DNA of 64,000 nucleotides from an uncultured Odoribacter sp. (GTDB taxonomy: Bacteria > Bacteroidota > Bacteroidia > Bacteroidales > Marinifilaceae). The notes under the pieces are model-generated. The model ran no database searches and was not told the DNA's origin. It worked only from the letters and a program-made list of their open reading frames with translations. Both the position numbers and the translations under genes were made by a program. Shown here piece by piece: positions 48,177 to 56,656 of the stretch. The stretch covers positions 1 to 64,000 of the forward strand of contig UQJP01000018.1 in assembly GCA_900541415.1 (NCBI GenBank), written 5' to 3'. Position 1 is the first letter of the stretch. The number at the start of each line of letters is the position of its first letter.

Positions 48177-48254
48177 ATGAAGAATTTTAATAATAATTTC
48201 AACCTGAATAATAATTGCAATAATAATTTATTGCAACAGGGAGGTTATTGTTAA
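48177..48254 (+). CDS. Asn-rich leader peptide of asnA
   Basis: 25-codon ORF with ATG at 48177 and TAA at 48252-48254. Residues 3, 5-7, 9, 11-13 and 15-17 are Asn: 11 of 25, in runs of up to three, ten AAT and one AAC. The peptide opens MKNFNNNFNLNNNCNNN and ends in LLQQGGYC. No Shine-Dalgarno is evident, which is usual in Bacteroidota. It lies between a promoter and a terminator and directly precedes the asparagine synthetase gene, so it should be a regulatory leader peptide and not a functional protein. Confidence 0.88.
   Translation: MKNFNNNFNLNNNCNNNLLQQGGYC
48215..48236 (+). promoter_or_regulatory. Hairpin inside the asnA leader ORF
   Basis: Perfect 9-bp stem TTGCAATAA / TTATTGCAA with loop TAAT. 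It covers the last Asn codons and ends at the base before the antiterminator strand. Candidate pause hairpin or stacking partner. CCTG at 48203-48206 could also pair with CAGG at 48237-48240 around it. Confidence 0.6.
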
Positions 48255-48285
48255 GATTTGACAGAGATATAAAATGTTATTGACG

Positions 48286-48317
48286 AGCCTTCCTGCAAAA
48301 CGGGAAGGCTTTTTTTA
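48286..48317 (+). terminator. Attenuator terminator upstream of asnA
   Basis: Stem AGCCTTCC / GGAAGGCT, extended by a G-U and a G-C pair to 10 bp, 5-base loop, then eight T. It is 59 bases upstream of the asnA ATG, so it interrupts the asnA leader and is not the end of an upstream gene. Its 5' arm is also complementary to 48237-48246. Confidence 0.93.
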
Positions 48318-48376
48318 TTAACCCCTGGGACAAGATAGCCGCTGTGCAGGTTTATTGTTCCGTAAATTACAACCAC

Positions 48377-49414
48377 ATGCAACAATTATTTTTACCGAAG
48401 GACTATGCTTCTTTATTAGATGTCTGGCAGACCGAACATGCCATTAAGTTTATTAAAGATACTTTTCAGCTGGCTTTGGCGGCAGAGTTGAAGTTAAGGC
48501 GGATCACCGCGCCTCTTATCGTTCCATCCGGAAAAGGCCTGAACGATAACCTGAGCGGAGTGGAAGCCCCGGTGAGTTTTGAAGCCCGGGTGTTGGGAGG
48601 GGAGAAGGCCGAGATCGTGCAGTCGCTGGCTAAGTGGAAACGTTATGCGCTTTGGCGTCACCATATTCAGCCGGGATTGGGTATTTATACCGATATGAAC
48701 GCTTTGCGTCCGGATGAGGCTATCGACAATATTCATTCCGTGTATGTGGATCAGTGGGACTGGGAAAAGGTGATTACCCGGGAAGAACGGACTGTGGAGC
48801 GTTTGGAAATTTGTGTGAAACGTATATATGCGGCGTTGAAACGTACCGAATTTTTATTGAGCGAGCAATTTCCTGTTTTAGAACCTTTTCTACCTGAGAA
48901 TATTCATTTTGTGCATGCGGAAGAACTCCGGGCCAAATATCCGGAACTGACTCCGAAAGAACGTGAAACGGTGGTGGCTAAAGAGTATGGTGCCGTGTTT
49001 ATCCGGGGAATCGGGGGGCAGTTGGCCGACGGAAGTATCCACGATGACCGCTCGCCGGACTACGACGACTGGTCTACCGAAACCGGGGACGGTTTTAGTG
49101 GTTTGAACGGGGATATTATCGTATGGAATCCGGTGTTACAGTCGGCTTTCGAGATTTCTTCCATGGGTATCCGGGTCGATAAGGACGCATTGGAACGCCA
49201 GCTTGGAATCCGGAAGGCCGAAGACCGGAAAAAATTGTATTTTCACTCTTTGCTGCTGGACGAGAAGTTGCCTCAAACGATGGGGGGAGGTATCGGACAG
49301 TCGCGTCTGTGTATGCTGTTGTTGAAAAAATGCCATATCGGGGAAGTGCAGGCGGGATTATGGCCGGATTCCGTGATTCAGGAATGTGAGGAAGCCGGAG
49401 TGTTCTTGTTTTGA
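48377..49414 (+). CDS. asnA: Aspartate-ammonia ligase (asparagine synthetase A)
   Basis: Makes asparagine from aspartate, ammonia and ATP; cytosolic, class-II tRNA-synthetase-like fold. The ATG at 48377 (MQQLFLPKDY) gives 345 residues; the frame opened at 48344 adds 11 unlikely residues. Motifs: ITAPLIVPSGKGLNDNLSG, KWKRYAL, the GIYTDMNALRPDE region, HSVYVDQWDWEK, EISSMGIRVD and GGGIGQSRLCMLLL. It is single in its unit. Its upstream leader encodes an Asn-rich peptide and terminator, implying control by tRNA-Asn charging. A bidirectional terminator follows. Confidence 0.96.
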   Translation: MQQLFLPKDYASLLDVWQTEHAIKFIKDTFQLALAAELKLRRITAPLIVPSGKGLNDNLSGVEAPVSFEARVLGGEKAEIVQSLAKWKRYALWRHHIQPGLGIYTDMNALRPDEAIDNIHSVYVDQWDWEKVITREERTVERLEICVKRIYAALKRTEFLLSEQFPVLEPFLPENIHFVHAEELRAKYPELTPKERETVVAKEYGAVFIRGIGGQLADGSIHDDRSPDYDDWSTETGDGFSGLNGDIIVWNPVLQSAFEISSMGIRVDKDALERQLGIRKAEDRKKLYFHSLLLDEKLPQTMGGGIGQSRLCMLLLKKCHIGEVQAGLWPDSVIQECEEAGVFLF

Positions 49415-49532
49415 TGCAATGATTGAAACCGGGATTACCGTTTGAGATTGTGAATTTATTCCAAAGTTGGGGGGGAGAGTCGTGAAAAAATGCAGGGGAG
49501 TGGGGAATGCTTTGGAGTATCCGTATCTCGAT

Positions 49533-49586
49533 AAAAAAAGGTTGACAAAGCGAAAGAATCAAATTCTGGCTTTATCAACCTTTTTA
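49533..49586. terminator. Bidirectional terminator between asnA and the Tricorn-like protease gene
   Basis: Stem AAAAAGGTTGACAAAGC / GCTTTATCAACCTTTTT with one mismatch. It has A-runs on the left and T-runs on the right and lies between convergent genes. Confidence 0.82.
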
Positions 49587-49604
49587 TTTTAAGCGGTGTT
49601 GGGT

Positions 49605-52600
49605 TTATTTTTTGATTTCTTCCAACAGGCTTTTAACGGCGGCTTCTATTTGCGGGTCACGTCCTGCGATAGCACTTTCCGGATCGTTATTTACTTTTAC
49701 ATCAGGCTCTAACTGCATATTTTCCAGGTAACGCCCCTGATTGTCTTTCATTCCTACCTGCGGAATACCGAAAACTAAGCTCGGATCCTGCTGGCGTTCC
49801 CACCATACGGCAGTCATCGTTCCCGGAACGGGCATGCCGACCAATTTCCCTAAGCCCAATTCTTTGTATGCCCAGGGGAAACCGTGGGCGTTGCTGTAAT
49901 TACCTTCACTGATAACGACGGCCGACGGTTTGGTCCACTGGAATAACGGGTCTTGTCCGATGAATTGTCCCCGCGGGACAAATTCCGCATATTTCTTGCC
50001 GCTCAATAAGGTCAGCAGGTCTTCGTGCAGCCAGCCTCCCCCGTTGAAACGGGTGTCGATGATTACAGCCTGACGGTTCCGGTATCTTCCCAGCAATTCC
50101 GAGAAAGTTTGGCGGAAACTTTCGCTGTCCATCCCCTTGATGTGGATGTAGCCGATTTTGCCGTCGGATAGTTTATCGACCAGCTCTTTGCGCTGTTTTA
50201 CCCAGCGTTGGTAAAGCAGGCCGTTTTGAGAGCTGTAAGAAATGGGTTTCACATATTCTTCCCAGCGTTCTTTGGTTTTGGGGTTATAGAGTGCCAATAA
50301 GGTGCGTTTGCCGACCAGATTGTTCATGATTTTGAAATAGTCTTCGTTGGCGGCAATTTCCTGATTGTTCACTTTTTCAATGATTACACCCGGCTTGATT
50401 TTGGTGCTGGAATTCGCTAAGGGGCCTTTTTCAATGATTTCTTTCACCATCAGCCCGTTTCCTTTGTGAGTTTCGTCGTAGAACACTCCTAAAGAAGCGG
50501 TGGGGGTGCTGCTTCCGCTTCCGCTGTATCGCGCACCTGTGTGTGATGCATTCAATTCACCCAGTAGTTCCCCGAGGGCTTCTGCAAAGTCGTAATTGTT
50601 GTTGATGTGAGGCAGAAAACGGCTATATGCTTTTTTATAGAAAGCCCAGTCCAGATTGTGAATTTCCGGATCGTAGAATTTATCCACCACTTGCTGCCAG
50701 GCATGATTGAAAATGTAGTTGCGCTCTGCTGCCCTTTGCAATTCCAGCTCTGCGTTGAAATTAACGGCGGACATACGTCCTGAGGCCACATCGATCTTGT
50801 TGATTCGTCCTCCCCAAAGCAGGAAAATGTTTTTTCCGTCTTTGTCCATCGTCATTCCGCCTCCCCAGCCATTGAGTTTTGCCAGAATCCGGGTAGAGCC
50901 TTCTTTAAAATCGCGTACCCAAAGATCGTATCCGCCCTCAAAAGCACTCAGATAATAAAGTTTGTTTGCGTCGTTGGCCAGTACGGCATCGCCGAGATTG
51001 GACGAATTGATGGTAAGCCGGGTGATGCGATCTTCGATGTTGTTGAAATCGATTTTCATTTCAGGCAGCTTCGGAGCATCGTCTTTTTTCACTTCCGGTT
51101 TAGCTGCTTCTTTCTTTCCGTCTTTTGTTTTATCGTCTTTCTTATCGTCCTTCTTGTCAGCTTTCTTTTCTTCCTTTTTGTCGTCTTTTTTCTCTTCTTT
51201 CTTCGTCGGTTCCGGTTTCTTTTCGTTTTTCTTCAATTCTTTGGCCAGGGCCGATTCTTCCTTATTCATTTTAAATTCGTCCCAGGCTTCCGGATCGAGG
51301 AACATGGCGTAAATATCGTATTGCGCACCCCAACTTCCGTGACTGCGGTATCCCTGACGATCGGTTTTCCAGATCACAACTTTGCCGTTCATCATGAATT
51401 TAGGGTTTTGGTCGCTGTATCCGCTGTTGGTCAGGTTATGAATTTCCCCGCTTCCGTCTGCTTTCACTAAAGCAACATCCGGGCTTTGCCATCCTCCTTT
51501 CTCGAAGAATCTGGCCAGAATCCATTTCCCGTCGGGAGACCATTGATACCATTGGTCGCCATCGGCATAGGAATAATTATATTTCCCGTCTAATAAGGTT
51601 TGTGTCTTCTTGCTTTTTAGGTCGATGGCCTTCACCGTAGCGCGGTTTTCCAGATAAGCCACTCTTTTCCCGTCGGGAGAAAATTTAGGTTGGAAACAAG
51701 CGATGTTTCCTTTGGTTAGCTGCTCTTCTTCAAAGTTTTTGGCGTAGGTGAATGTTTTATCTTCTTTGTTGGTCAGTTTCGTGATGTAAAGGTTCCAGTT
51801 TCCGTCTCTTTCGGCTGCATATACCAAAGAACGTCCGTCGGGAGAAAAACTCACCGACCGTTCTTGCGAAGGGGTGTTGGTGATTCTGCGGGTAGTACCG
51901 AATTCCACAGAAGCAACAAACACTTCACCTCTGACGATGAAAGCCACTTCTTTAGCGTCCGGCGACAAAGCCATTTCGGTAGCCCCGCTCGTGAAACGGT
52001 TCAGGCTGATGAGAGGCTCTATTTGGTCGGTTACGATATTGATTTTCACTTTTTGAGGCTGTCCGCCTTCTTTCAGGGTATAGATTTCCCCGTTAAAGAA
52101 ATAGCATAATGTTCCGTCGTTGGCTTTGGTCAGGAAGCGTACGGGATGTTTGCTGTGTTTCGTGATCTGTTTTACTTCGGAAGGGTTTTCCAACGACAAT
52201 TTGCAGACATTGAAGTCGCCGAAACGTTCACTGAGGAAATAAATGCTTTGATCGTTGTCGGTGAATATCGGATTGCGGTCTTCCACCTGTTTGTCGGTGA
52301 TGTTGGTGAATTTACCCGTTTTCAGGTCGTGTAACCAAATGTCGCGACACACCGAGGATTTATGGTGTTTCCGCCAATTGTCCTCGTAACCTTTATAGTC
52401 GTGGTAAACGATCTTATCTCCGTTTTTATTGAAAGAAATATCATTGGCTTCCAAGGTCAGGAATTGTTCCGGCCGTCCTCCGGAAACAGGAACGGCGTAG
52501 ATTTGGGAACCGTTGGGAAATTGGGTATAATTTACGTCCGGTTGTATGGCGCTTTTGTAAAGCACTTTTTTCCCGTCCGGTGTAAAACATACAGGAATTT

Positions 52601-52934
52601 CGTTGTTGGAGTGGATGGTCAGGCGGGTAGGAACACCCCCGGCGGCAGACATCGTAAAGACGTCCATTCCTCCGTTCCGGTCGGAAGCGAAAGCAATTGT
52701 TTTTCCGTCCGGTGACCAGCAGGGATAACCGTCGTAGCCGGGATGAGTGGTTAGTTGAGAGGCCCTGCCTCCCTGGCTGCTAACGGTGTAAATATCTCCT
52801 TTGTAAGAGAAAGCAATGGTCTGCCCGTCCGGGGATATGGCCGGATAGCGTGTCCATAAAGCAGTTTCCTGTGCCTGCAAACCGGATATGCCGAGCAAGA
52901 ACAATGAAATAGCGATAAATTTGGATAAATTCAT
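49605..52934 (-). CDS. Tricorn-like S41 protease with beta-propeller domains
   Basis: Secreted protease of 1,109 residues. Signal peptide at 1-22 (ending GLQAQ). Two N-terminal beta-propeller stretches contain TolB/PD40 repeats such as YPAISPDGQTIAF and YPCWSPDGKTIAF (about 30-565). A strongly charged Lys/Asp/Glu linker spans about 566-621. A core domain follows, then a PDZ-like segment (about 790-880; GVIIEKVNNQEIAANEDY) and a C-terminal S41 domain (about 900-1105). The catalytic Ser is probably in EGNYSNAHGFPWA (about 1010), and GGGWLHEDLL is also conserved. This is the architecture of Tricorn core protease homologs, which in Bacteroidota are exported. Likely role: peptide degradation in the periplasm. 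Confidence 0.92.
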   Translation of the reverse strand: MNLSKFIAISLFLLGISGLQAQETALWTRYPAISPDGQTIAFSYKGDIYTVSSQGGRASQLTTHPGYDGYPCWSPDGKTIAFASDRNGGMDVFTMSAAGGVPTRLTIHSNNEIPVCFTPDGKKVLYKSAIQPDVNYTQFPNGSQIYAVPVSGGRPEQFLTLEANDISFNKNGDKIVYHDYKGYEDNWRKHHKSSVCRDIWLHDLKTGKFTNITDKQVEDRNPIFTDNDQSIYFLSERFGDFNVCKLSLENPSEVKQITKHSKHPVRFLTKANDGTLCYFFNGEIYTLKEGGQPQKVKINIVTDQIEPLISLNRFTSGATEMALSPDAKEVAFIVRGEVFVASVEFGTTRRITNTPSQERSVSFSPDGRSLVYAAERDGNWNLYITKLTNKEDKTFTYAKNFEEEQLTKGNIACFQPKFSPDGKRVAYLENRATVKAIDLKSKKTQTLLDGKYNYSYADGDQWYQWSPDGKWILARFFEKGGWQSPDVALVKADGSGEIHNLTNSGYSDQNPKFMMNGKVVIWKTDRQGYRSHGSWGAQYDIYAMFLDPEAWDEFKMNKEESALAKELKKNEKKPEPTKKEEKKDDKKEEKKADKKDDKKDDKTKDGKKEAAKPEVKKDDAPKLPEMKIDFNNIEDRITRLTINSSNLGDAVLANDANKLYYLSAFEGGYDLWVRDFKEGSTRILAKLNGWGGGMTMDKDGKNIFLLWGGRINKIDVASGRMSAVNFNAELELQRAAERNYIFNHAWQQVVDKFYDPEIHNLDWAFYKKAYSRFLPHINNNYDFAEALGELLGELNASHTGARYSGSGSSTPTASLGVFYDETHKGNGLMVKEIIEKGPLANSSTKIKPGVIIEKVNNQEIAANEDYFKIMNNLVGKRTLLALYNPKTKERWEEYVKPISYSSQNGLLYQRWVKQRKELVDKLSDGKIGYIHIKGMDSESFRQTFSELLGRYRNRQAVIIDTRFNGGGWLHEDLLTLLSGKKYAEFVPRGQFIGQDPLFQWTKPSAVVISEGNYSNAHGFPWAYKELGLGKLVGMPVPGTMTAVWWERQQDPSLVFGIPQVGMKDNQGRYLENMQLEPDVKVNNDPESAIAGRDPQIEAAVKSLLEEIKK

Positions 52935-53549
52935 ATTGTTGATTTTAAAGTTTGTTATTCCTAACCCAAGTGATTTTTATGGGGCTTGCCGTTAAAGGGC
53001 ATAAAATTAGGTTTTTTTTATGAAAGATAGGAAAGAGTGATAAAGGATTTTGTGATCGATCCCGGTTATTTGCTCTGATACTGAATCTTATAAGCCGAGA
53101 AGTACGGTTTTTCTGTTGTTATTGTCTTTTCTATATTATTGGGGCAGACCGGAGGGTGTGCCGGAAAAGGGATGAAATGGTTGGCCGGAGGAAAACGAAA
53201 TGGTTGAGGACGAAAGTTTTTATGGGTTATTGCCTGTTGCGTTTTTGTGAATTCCGGAAATAGCGGGCTAAAAAATCAAAATTTAACGGTTTATTGGGGC
53301 ATTTGTGATTAAATTCTGATAATATTATTTAATTTTGAAGAGAAAACCTTGAAATAAACCGGAATAAATTGTACCCGGACAAATTGGAGGACGGTGAACA
53401 GGGATAGGGGAGAATGGTGCGGATGGTTTTACAGATGTTGTCACCGTTTAGGGTGTGTTGTTGTACCGTAGCTAAAATGGTTTCTTTTCATCGCGTTTCG
53501 GGAAATCGGTAAATTGTTATCTTGTTGAAATCATTTTTTTGAAGATATT
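52935..53549. other. 615-base intergenic region without recognised genes
   Basis: Lies between the divergent Tricorn-like protease (minus) and the amidase (plus). I see no supported ORF, no clear hairpin-plus-T-tract and no exact TTTG-N19-TAnnTTTG promoter. It includes a purine-rich patch around 53150-53215. It is longer than any other gene-free gap here, so a small RNA or degraded gene remnant is possible but not shown. Confidence 0.5.
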
Positions 53550-54317
53550 ATGAATATTATTTTGATGCAAGCTGACCTGGTTTGGAATGATCCTCAGGCT
53601 AACCGGGAACATTTCGAGCAAAAAATCGCACAAGTGGTCGATGCCGACCTGATTGTTTTGCCGGAAATGTTTTCGACCGGTTTTTGTACCAGTCCCCGGG
53701 GAACGGCCGAGCCTGCCGGAGGAGCTACGTTCCGTTGGATGCAGCGGGTGGCCGGGGAACGGGCGGTGGCGCTTTGCGGGAGTGTGGCTACTGAATCCGA
53801 CGGGAATTATTATAACCGTTTTTATTTTGTTTTTCCCGATGGCAGTTTCCGGTATTACGATAAACGGCATTTATTCACGTTCGGCGGGGAACATAAGGAA
53901 TACACGGCGGGACAAGAGCGGGTGATTGTAGAGTATAAAGGATGGCGTATTTTATTGCAGGTATGTTATGATTTGCGTTTTCCGGTGTGGTCCCGTAACC
54001 GGGGAGATTATGATATGATTCTTTATGTGGCGAGCTGGCCCACGCCCCGTGTGGAAGCGTGGAGTGCATTGCTCCGTGCCCGTGCCATCGAAAATTTATG
54101 TTATGTGGCGGGAGTGAACCGGGTGGGCGATGATCCGAATTGTACGTATTGTGGAGAATCTGTGTTGCTGGATTTTCTGGGGAAACCGATGGCAGAGGGA
54201 ATCAGGGGGAAAGAGGGGATGTTGTGCGGCACGCTCGACCGGGAGGCTCTGGAGGCTTTCCGTAAGAAATTTCCTGCTTTGCAGGACGGTGATGATTTTA
54301 CACTGAAAATGGAATAG
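53550..54317 (+). CDS. Nitrilase-superfamily amidohydrolase (YafV / omega-amidase-like)
   Basis: Carbon-nitrogen hydrolase of 255 residues, cytosolic. The catalytic triad is visible: Glu in VLPEMFSTGF (about 40), Lys in YDKRHLFTFGGEH (about 105), Cys in LLQVCYDLRFPVW (about 138). The FSTGF and RHLF sequences match the YafV/omega-amidase group, which hydrolyses alpha-keto-glutaramate or similar omega-amides formed by transamination. It precedes the Ior-aminotransferase operon by 61 bases in the same direction, so a role in clearing keto-amides from transaminase reactions is plausible. Confidence 0.9.
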   Translation: MNIILMQADLVWNDPQANREHFEQKIAQVVDADLIVLPEMFSTGFCTSPRGTAEPAGGATFRWMQRVAGERAVALCGSVATESDGNYYNRFYFVFPDGSFRYYDKRHLFTFGGEHKEYTAGQERVIVEYKGWRILLQVCYDLRFPVWSRNRGDYDMILYVASWPTPRVEAWSALLRARAIENLCYVAGVNRVGDDPNCTYCGESVLLDFLGKPMAEGIRGKEGMLCGTLDREALEAFRKKFPALQDGDDFTLKME

Positions 54318-54377
54318 TTTATTATATAAGTGTGGTAAAGAACCTAAATTTTACAACTGAAAGAAATAGAATTTAAA

Positions 54378-55973
54378 ATGGAAGAAAAATTGTTGTTACT
54401 GGGTGACCAGGCAATTGCTTTGGGAGCAGTTCATGCCGGAATTTCGGGCGTGTATGCTTATCCCGGAACTCCGTCGACCGAGATCACCGAATATATCCAG
54501 CAGTGCGGGCTGGCTGTGGAGCGCGGAGTGCATAGCCGTTGGTGTACCAATGAAAAAACAGCTATGGAAGCTGCTTTGGGAATGTCTTATGTGGGAAAAC
54601 GGGCGTTGGTTTGCATGAAGCATGTAGGGCTGAATGTGGCGGCGGATGCTTTTGTCAATTCGGCGATGACCGGGACGAACGGGGGACTGGTGGTGCTGGT
54701 GGCGGACGACCCTTCGATGCACTCTTCGCAAAATGAGCAGGATTCCCGGTTTTACGGTAAGTTTGCCTTTGTTCCCATTTTGGAGCCCAGCACACAACAG
54801 GAGGCATACGATATGATGAGTTATGCGTTCGAACTTTCGGAACGGGCGCAGTTGCCTGTGCTGATGCGCGTAACGACCCGGATGGCGCATTCCCGTGCCG
54901 TGGTGATCCTCCGTCCGGTGCGACAGGAGAATGAGCTGAAATTTCCGGACGACCTGACACGCTGGGTGTTGTTGCCCGCGATTGCCCGTAAACGCTATAT
55001 GGTGTTGCTCGGTCAGCAGCCGGAACTGGAAAAAACTTCCGAAGCTTCTCCGTTCAATCGTTTTATCGACGGAAAAAATCATAAATGCGGTGTGATAGCC
55101 TGTGGTATCGGTTATAATTACCTGATGGAAAATTTCCCGGCAGGCTGTGATTTTCCGGTATTGAAAGTGTCGCAGTATCCGTTGCCTAAGGAAACGATTC
55201 GCCGGATGGCTGAAATGTGTCCTGAAATTTTGGTGTTGGAAGACGGACAGCCGTTTGTGGAAGAACAGCTGGCTGGAATTTTGCCGACTGCTTGCCGGGT
55301 GAGGGGACGCCTTAGCGGAGATGTTGTCCGTACCGGAGAATTGACTCCCGATAATATAAGGCCTGCTTTGGGACTCGCACCTTCGGAAGGATTTATGACT
55401 TCGGAAAATGTTGTGCCCCGTCCTCCTGCTTTGTGTACGGGTTGCGGACACCGCGATATGTATGATGCATTGAATGTTGTGGTGCGGGAATTTCCGGACT
55501 CAAAAGTGTTTAGCGACATCGGGTGTTACACCCTTGGAGCTTTACCTCCGTTCCGGGCGATCAATACTTGTGTGGATATGGGGGCTTCGATTACGATGGC
55601 AAAAGGGGCTGCGGATGCCGGGTTATGGCCTGCGGTTGCCGTGATCGGTGATTCTACTTTTACCCATTCCGGGATTACCGGGTTACTGGATGCCGTTAAT
55701 TCGAAGGCGAATATTACGGTTGTGATTTCGGATAACCTGACCACTGCTATGACCGGAGGCCAGGATTCTGCCGGGACGAATCGGCTGGAGGCTATTTGCC
55801 GGGGTGTCGGGGTGGAGCCGGAGCACATTCATGTGGTGGAGCCTTTGCCTAAGAATATGGAACAGATTACCCACGTAATCCGTCAGGAGATTCAATATAA
55901 AGGGGTATCTGTGATTATTCCCCGGCGGGAATGTATCCAGACCTTGAAACGCCACCAATCGGCAAAACGTTGA
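54378..55973 (+). CDS. iorA: Indolepyruvate oxidoreductase alpha subunit, lacking the ferredoxin domain
   Basis: Thiamine-diphosphate subunit of a 2-oxo-acid (aryl pyruvate):ferredoxin oxidoreductase, 531 residues, cytosolic. N-terminal pyrimidine-binding domain (GDQAIALGAVHAGISGVYAYPGTPSTE). C-terminal TPP domain has ALCTGCGHRDMYDAL, the metal motif GDSTFTHSG to NLTTAMTGGQ, and ends VIIPRRECIQTLK. Standard IorA proteins continue about 60-100 residues with two [4Fe-4S] ferredoxin motifs; these are absent here, and no such cysteines appear in the bases after the stop. First gene of a run with iorB (84 bases), aminotransferase, CoA ligase and ACT protein. Confidence 0.93.
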   Translation: MEEKLLLLGDQAIALGAVHAGISGVYAYPGTPSTEITEYIQQCGLAVERGVHSRWCTNEKTAMEAALGMSYVGKRALVCMKHVGLNVAADAFVNSAMTGTNGGLVVLVADDPSMHSSQNEQDSRFYGKFAFVPILEPSTQQEAYDMMSYAFELSERAQLPVLMRVTTRMAHSRAVVILRPVRQENELKFPDDLTRWVLLPAIARKRYMVLLGQQPELEKTSEASPFNRFIDGKNHKCGVIACGIGYNYLMENFPAGCDFPVLKVSQYPLPKETIRRMAEMCPEILVLEDGQPFVEEQLAGILPTACRVRGRLSGDVVRTGELTPDNIRPALGLAPSEGFMTSENVVPRPPALCTGCGHRDMYDALNVVVREFPDSKVFSDIGCYTLGALPPFRAINTCVDMGASITMAKGAADAGLWPAVAVIGDSTFTHSGITGLLDAVNSKANITVVISDNLTTAMTGGQDSAGTNRLEAICRGVGVEPEHIHVVEPLPKNMEQITHVIRQEIQYKGVSVIIPRRECIQTLKRHQSAKR

Positions 55974-56057
55974 TCTTTTTCGGGGTGGACGGATGCTTGT
56001 GGGCCGGACTTTCCCGGAATAAATGAACCTGATTACGAATTTTTGAAATATAAGAAT

Positions 56058-56651
56058 ATGAAATTAGATATTATTCTCTCGGGCGTGGGAGGCCAGGGAA
56101 TCCTTTCCATTGCGGCTATTATCGGTGAAGCCGCCCTTAAAGAGGGATTGCATATAAAACAGGCTGAAGTACACGGCATGAGCCAGCGGGGAGGGGATGT
56201 GCAGTCGAACTTGCGTATCGCTTCGGCTCCGATACAGTCTGATCTGATTCCGCGCGGAGGTGCGGATGTTATTTTGTCGCTCGAGCCGATGGAGGCTTTG
56301 CGTTATATTCCTTTCCTGTCTGCGCAGGGATGGGTGGTGGCGAATAGTGCCCCGTTTGTCAATATCCCGAACTATCCTGAAGTGGAAAAGGTGATTGCCG
56401 ATTTGAAGGCTTTGCCTCATGTGATTTTACTGGATGTGGACGCATTGGCTAAAGAAAACCGTATTCCCCGGGCTGCCAATATGATTTTGCTGGGGGCGGC
56501 GACTCCGATCCTCGGCCTTTGTTTCGACCAGATTGCGGAAGCTATCCGCCGTGTTTTTAAACACAAGGGAGAGGCTGTCGTGGAGATGAATATTAAGGCG
56601 CTTACCTGTGGGAAGGAAGCGGCAGAACAAATTATGAATTCAAATAAGTGA
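56058..56651 (+). CDS. iorB: Indolepyruvate oxidoreductase beta subunit
   Basis: Gamma-type subunit that completes the IorAB heterodimer; 197 residues from the ATG at 56058 (MKLDIILSGVGGQG; the frame from 56043 adds five residues from a TTG). Motifs: GVGGQGILSIAAI, EVHGMSQRGGDVQSNLR, and GGADVILSLEPMEALRY, all standard for IorB. Its stop (TGA 56649-56651) lies just before the aminotransferase start at 56657, or overlaps a possible GTG start at 56648. Translational coupling is therefore likely. Confidence 0.94.
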   Translation: MKLDIILSGVGGQGILSIAAIIGEAALKEGLHIKQAEVHGMSQRGGDVQSNLRIASAPIQSDLIPRGGADVILSLEPMEALRYIPFLSAQGWVVANSAPFVNIPNYPEVEKVIADLKALPHVILLDVDALAKENRIPRAANMILLGAATPILGLCFDQIAEAIRRVFKHKGEAVVEMNIKALTCGKEAAEQIMNSNK

Positions 56652-56656
56652 GCTGC

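Larger units (their letters stand above)
48160..48317 (+). promoter_or_regulatory. asnA leader region: predicted ribosome-mediated transcription attenuator
   Basis: Combines a promoter-proximal Asn-rich leader ORF (48177-48254), an internal 9-bp hairpin (48215-48236), an antiterminator strand (48237-48246) and an intrinsic terminator (48286-48317), all before asnA at 48377. Predicted logic: low Asn-tRNA stalls the ribosome in the Asn codons and leaves 48237-48246 free to pair with 48286-48295, so asnA is transcribed. With ample Asn-tRNA the ribosome reaches the stop at 48252 and covers that strand, so the terminator forms. No T-box-like conserved element is seen. Mechanism inferred from architecture by analogy with his/trp/leu attenuators. 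Confidence 0.85.

Noticed and set aside
48160..48317. T-box riboswitch as the explanation for the asnA leader
   Set aside because: No T-box-like conserved element or specifier-stem architecture is visible, and the translated Asn run explains the region better.
48286..48317. Terminator of an upstream gene instead of an attenuator
   Set aside because: The only upstream plus-strand coding region is the 25-codon leader itself; znuA reads the other way.
54396..55451. 351-codon open frame antisense to iorA
   Set aside because: No domain or promoter, and iorA on the plus strand is unmistakable. His/Arg/Ser-rich composition is typical of a shadow frame.
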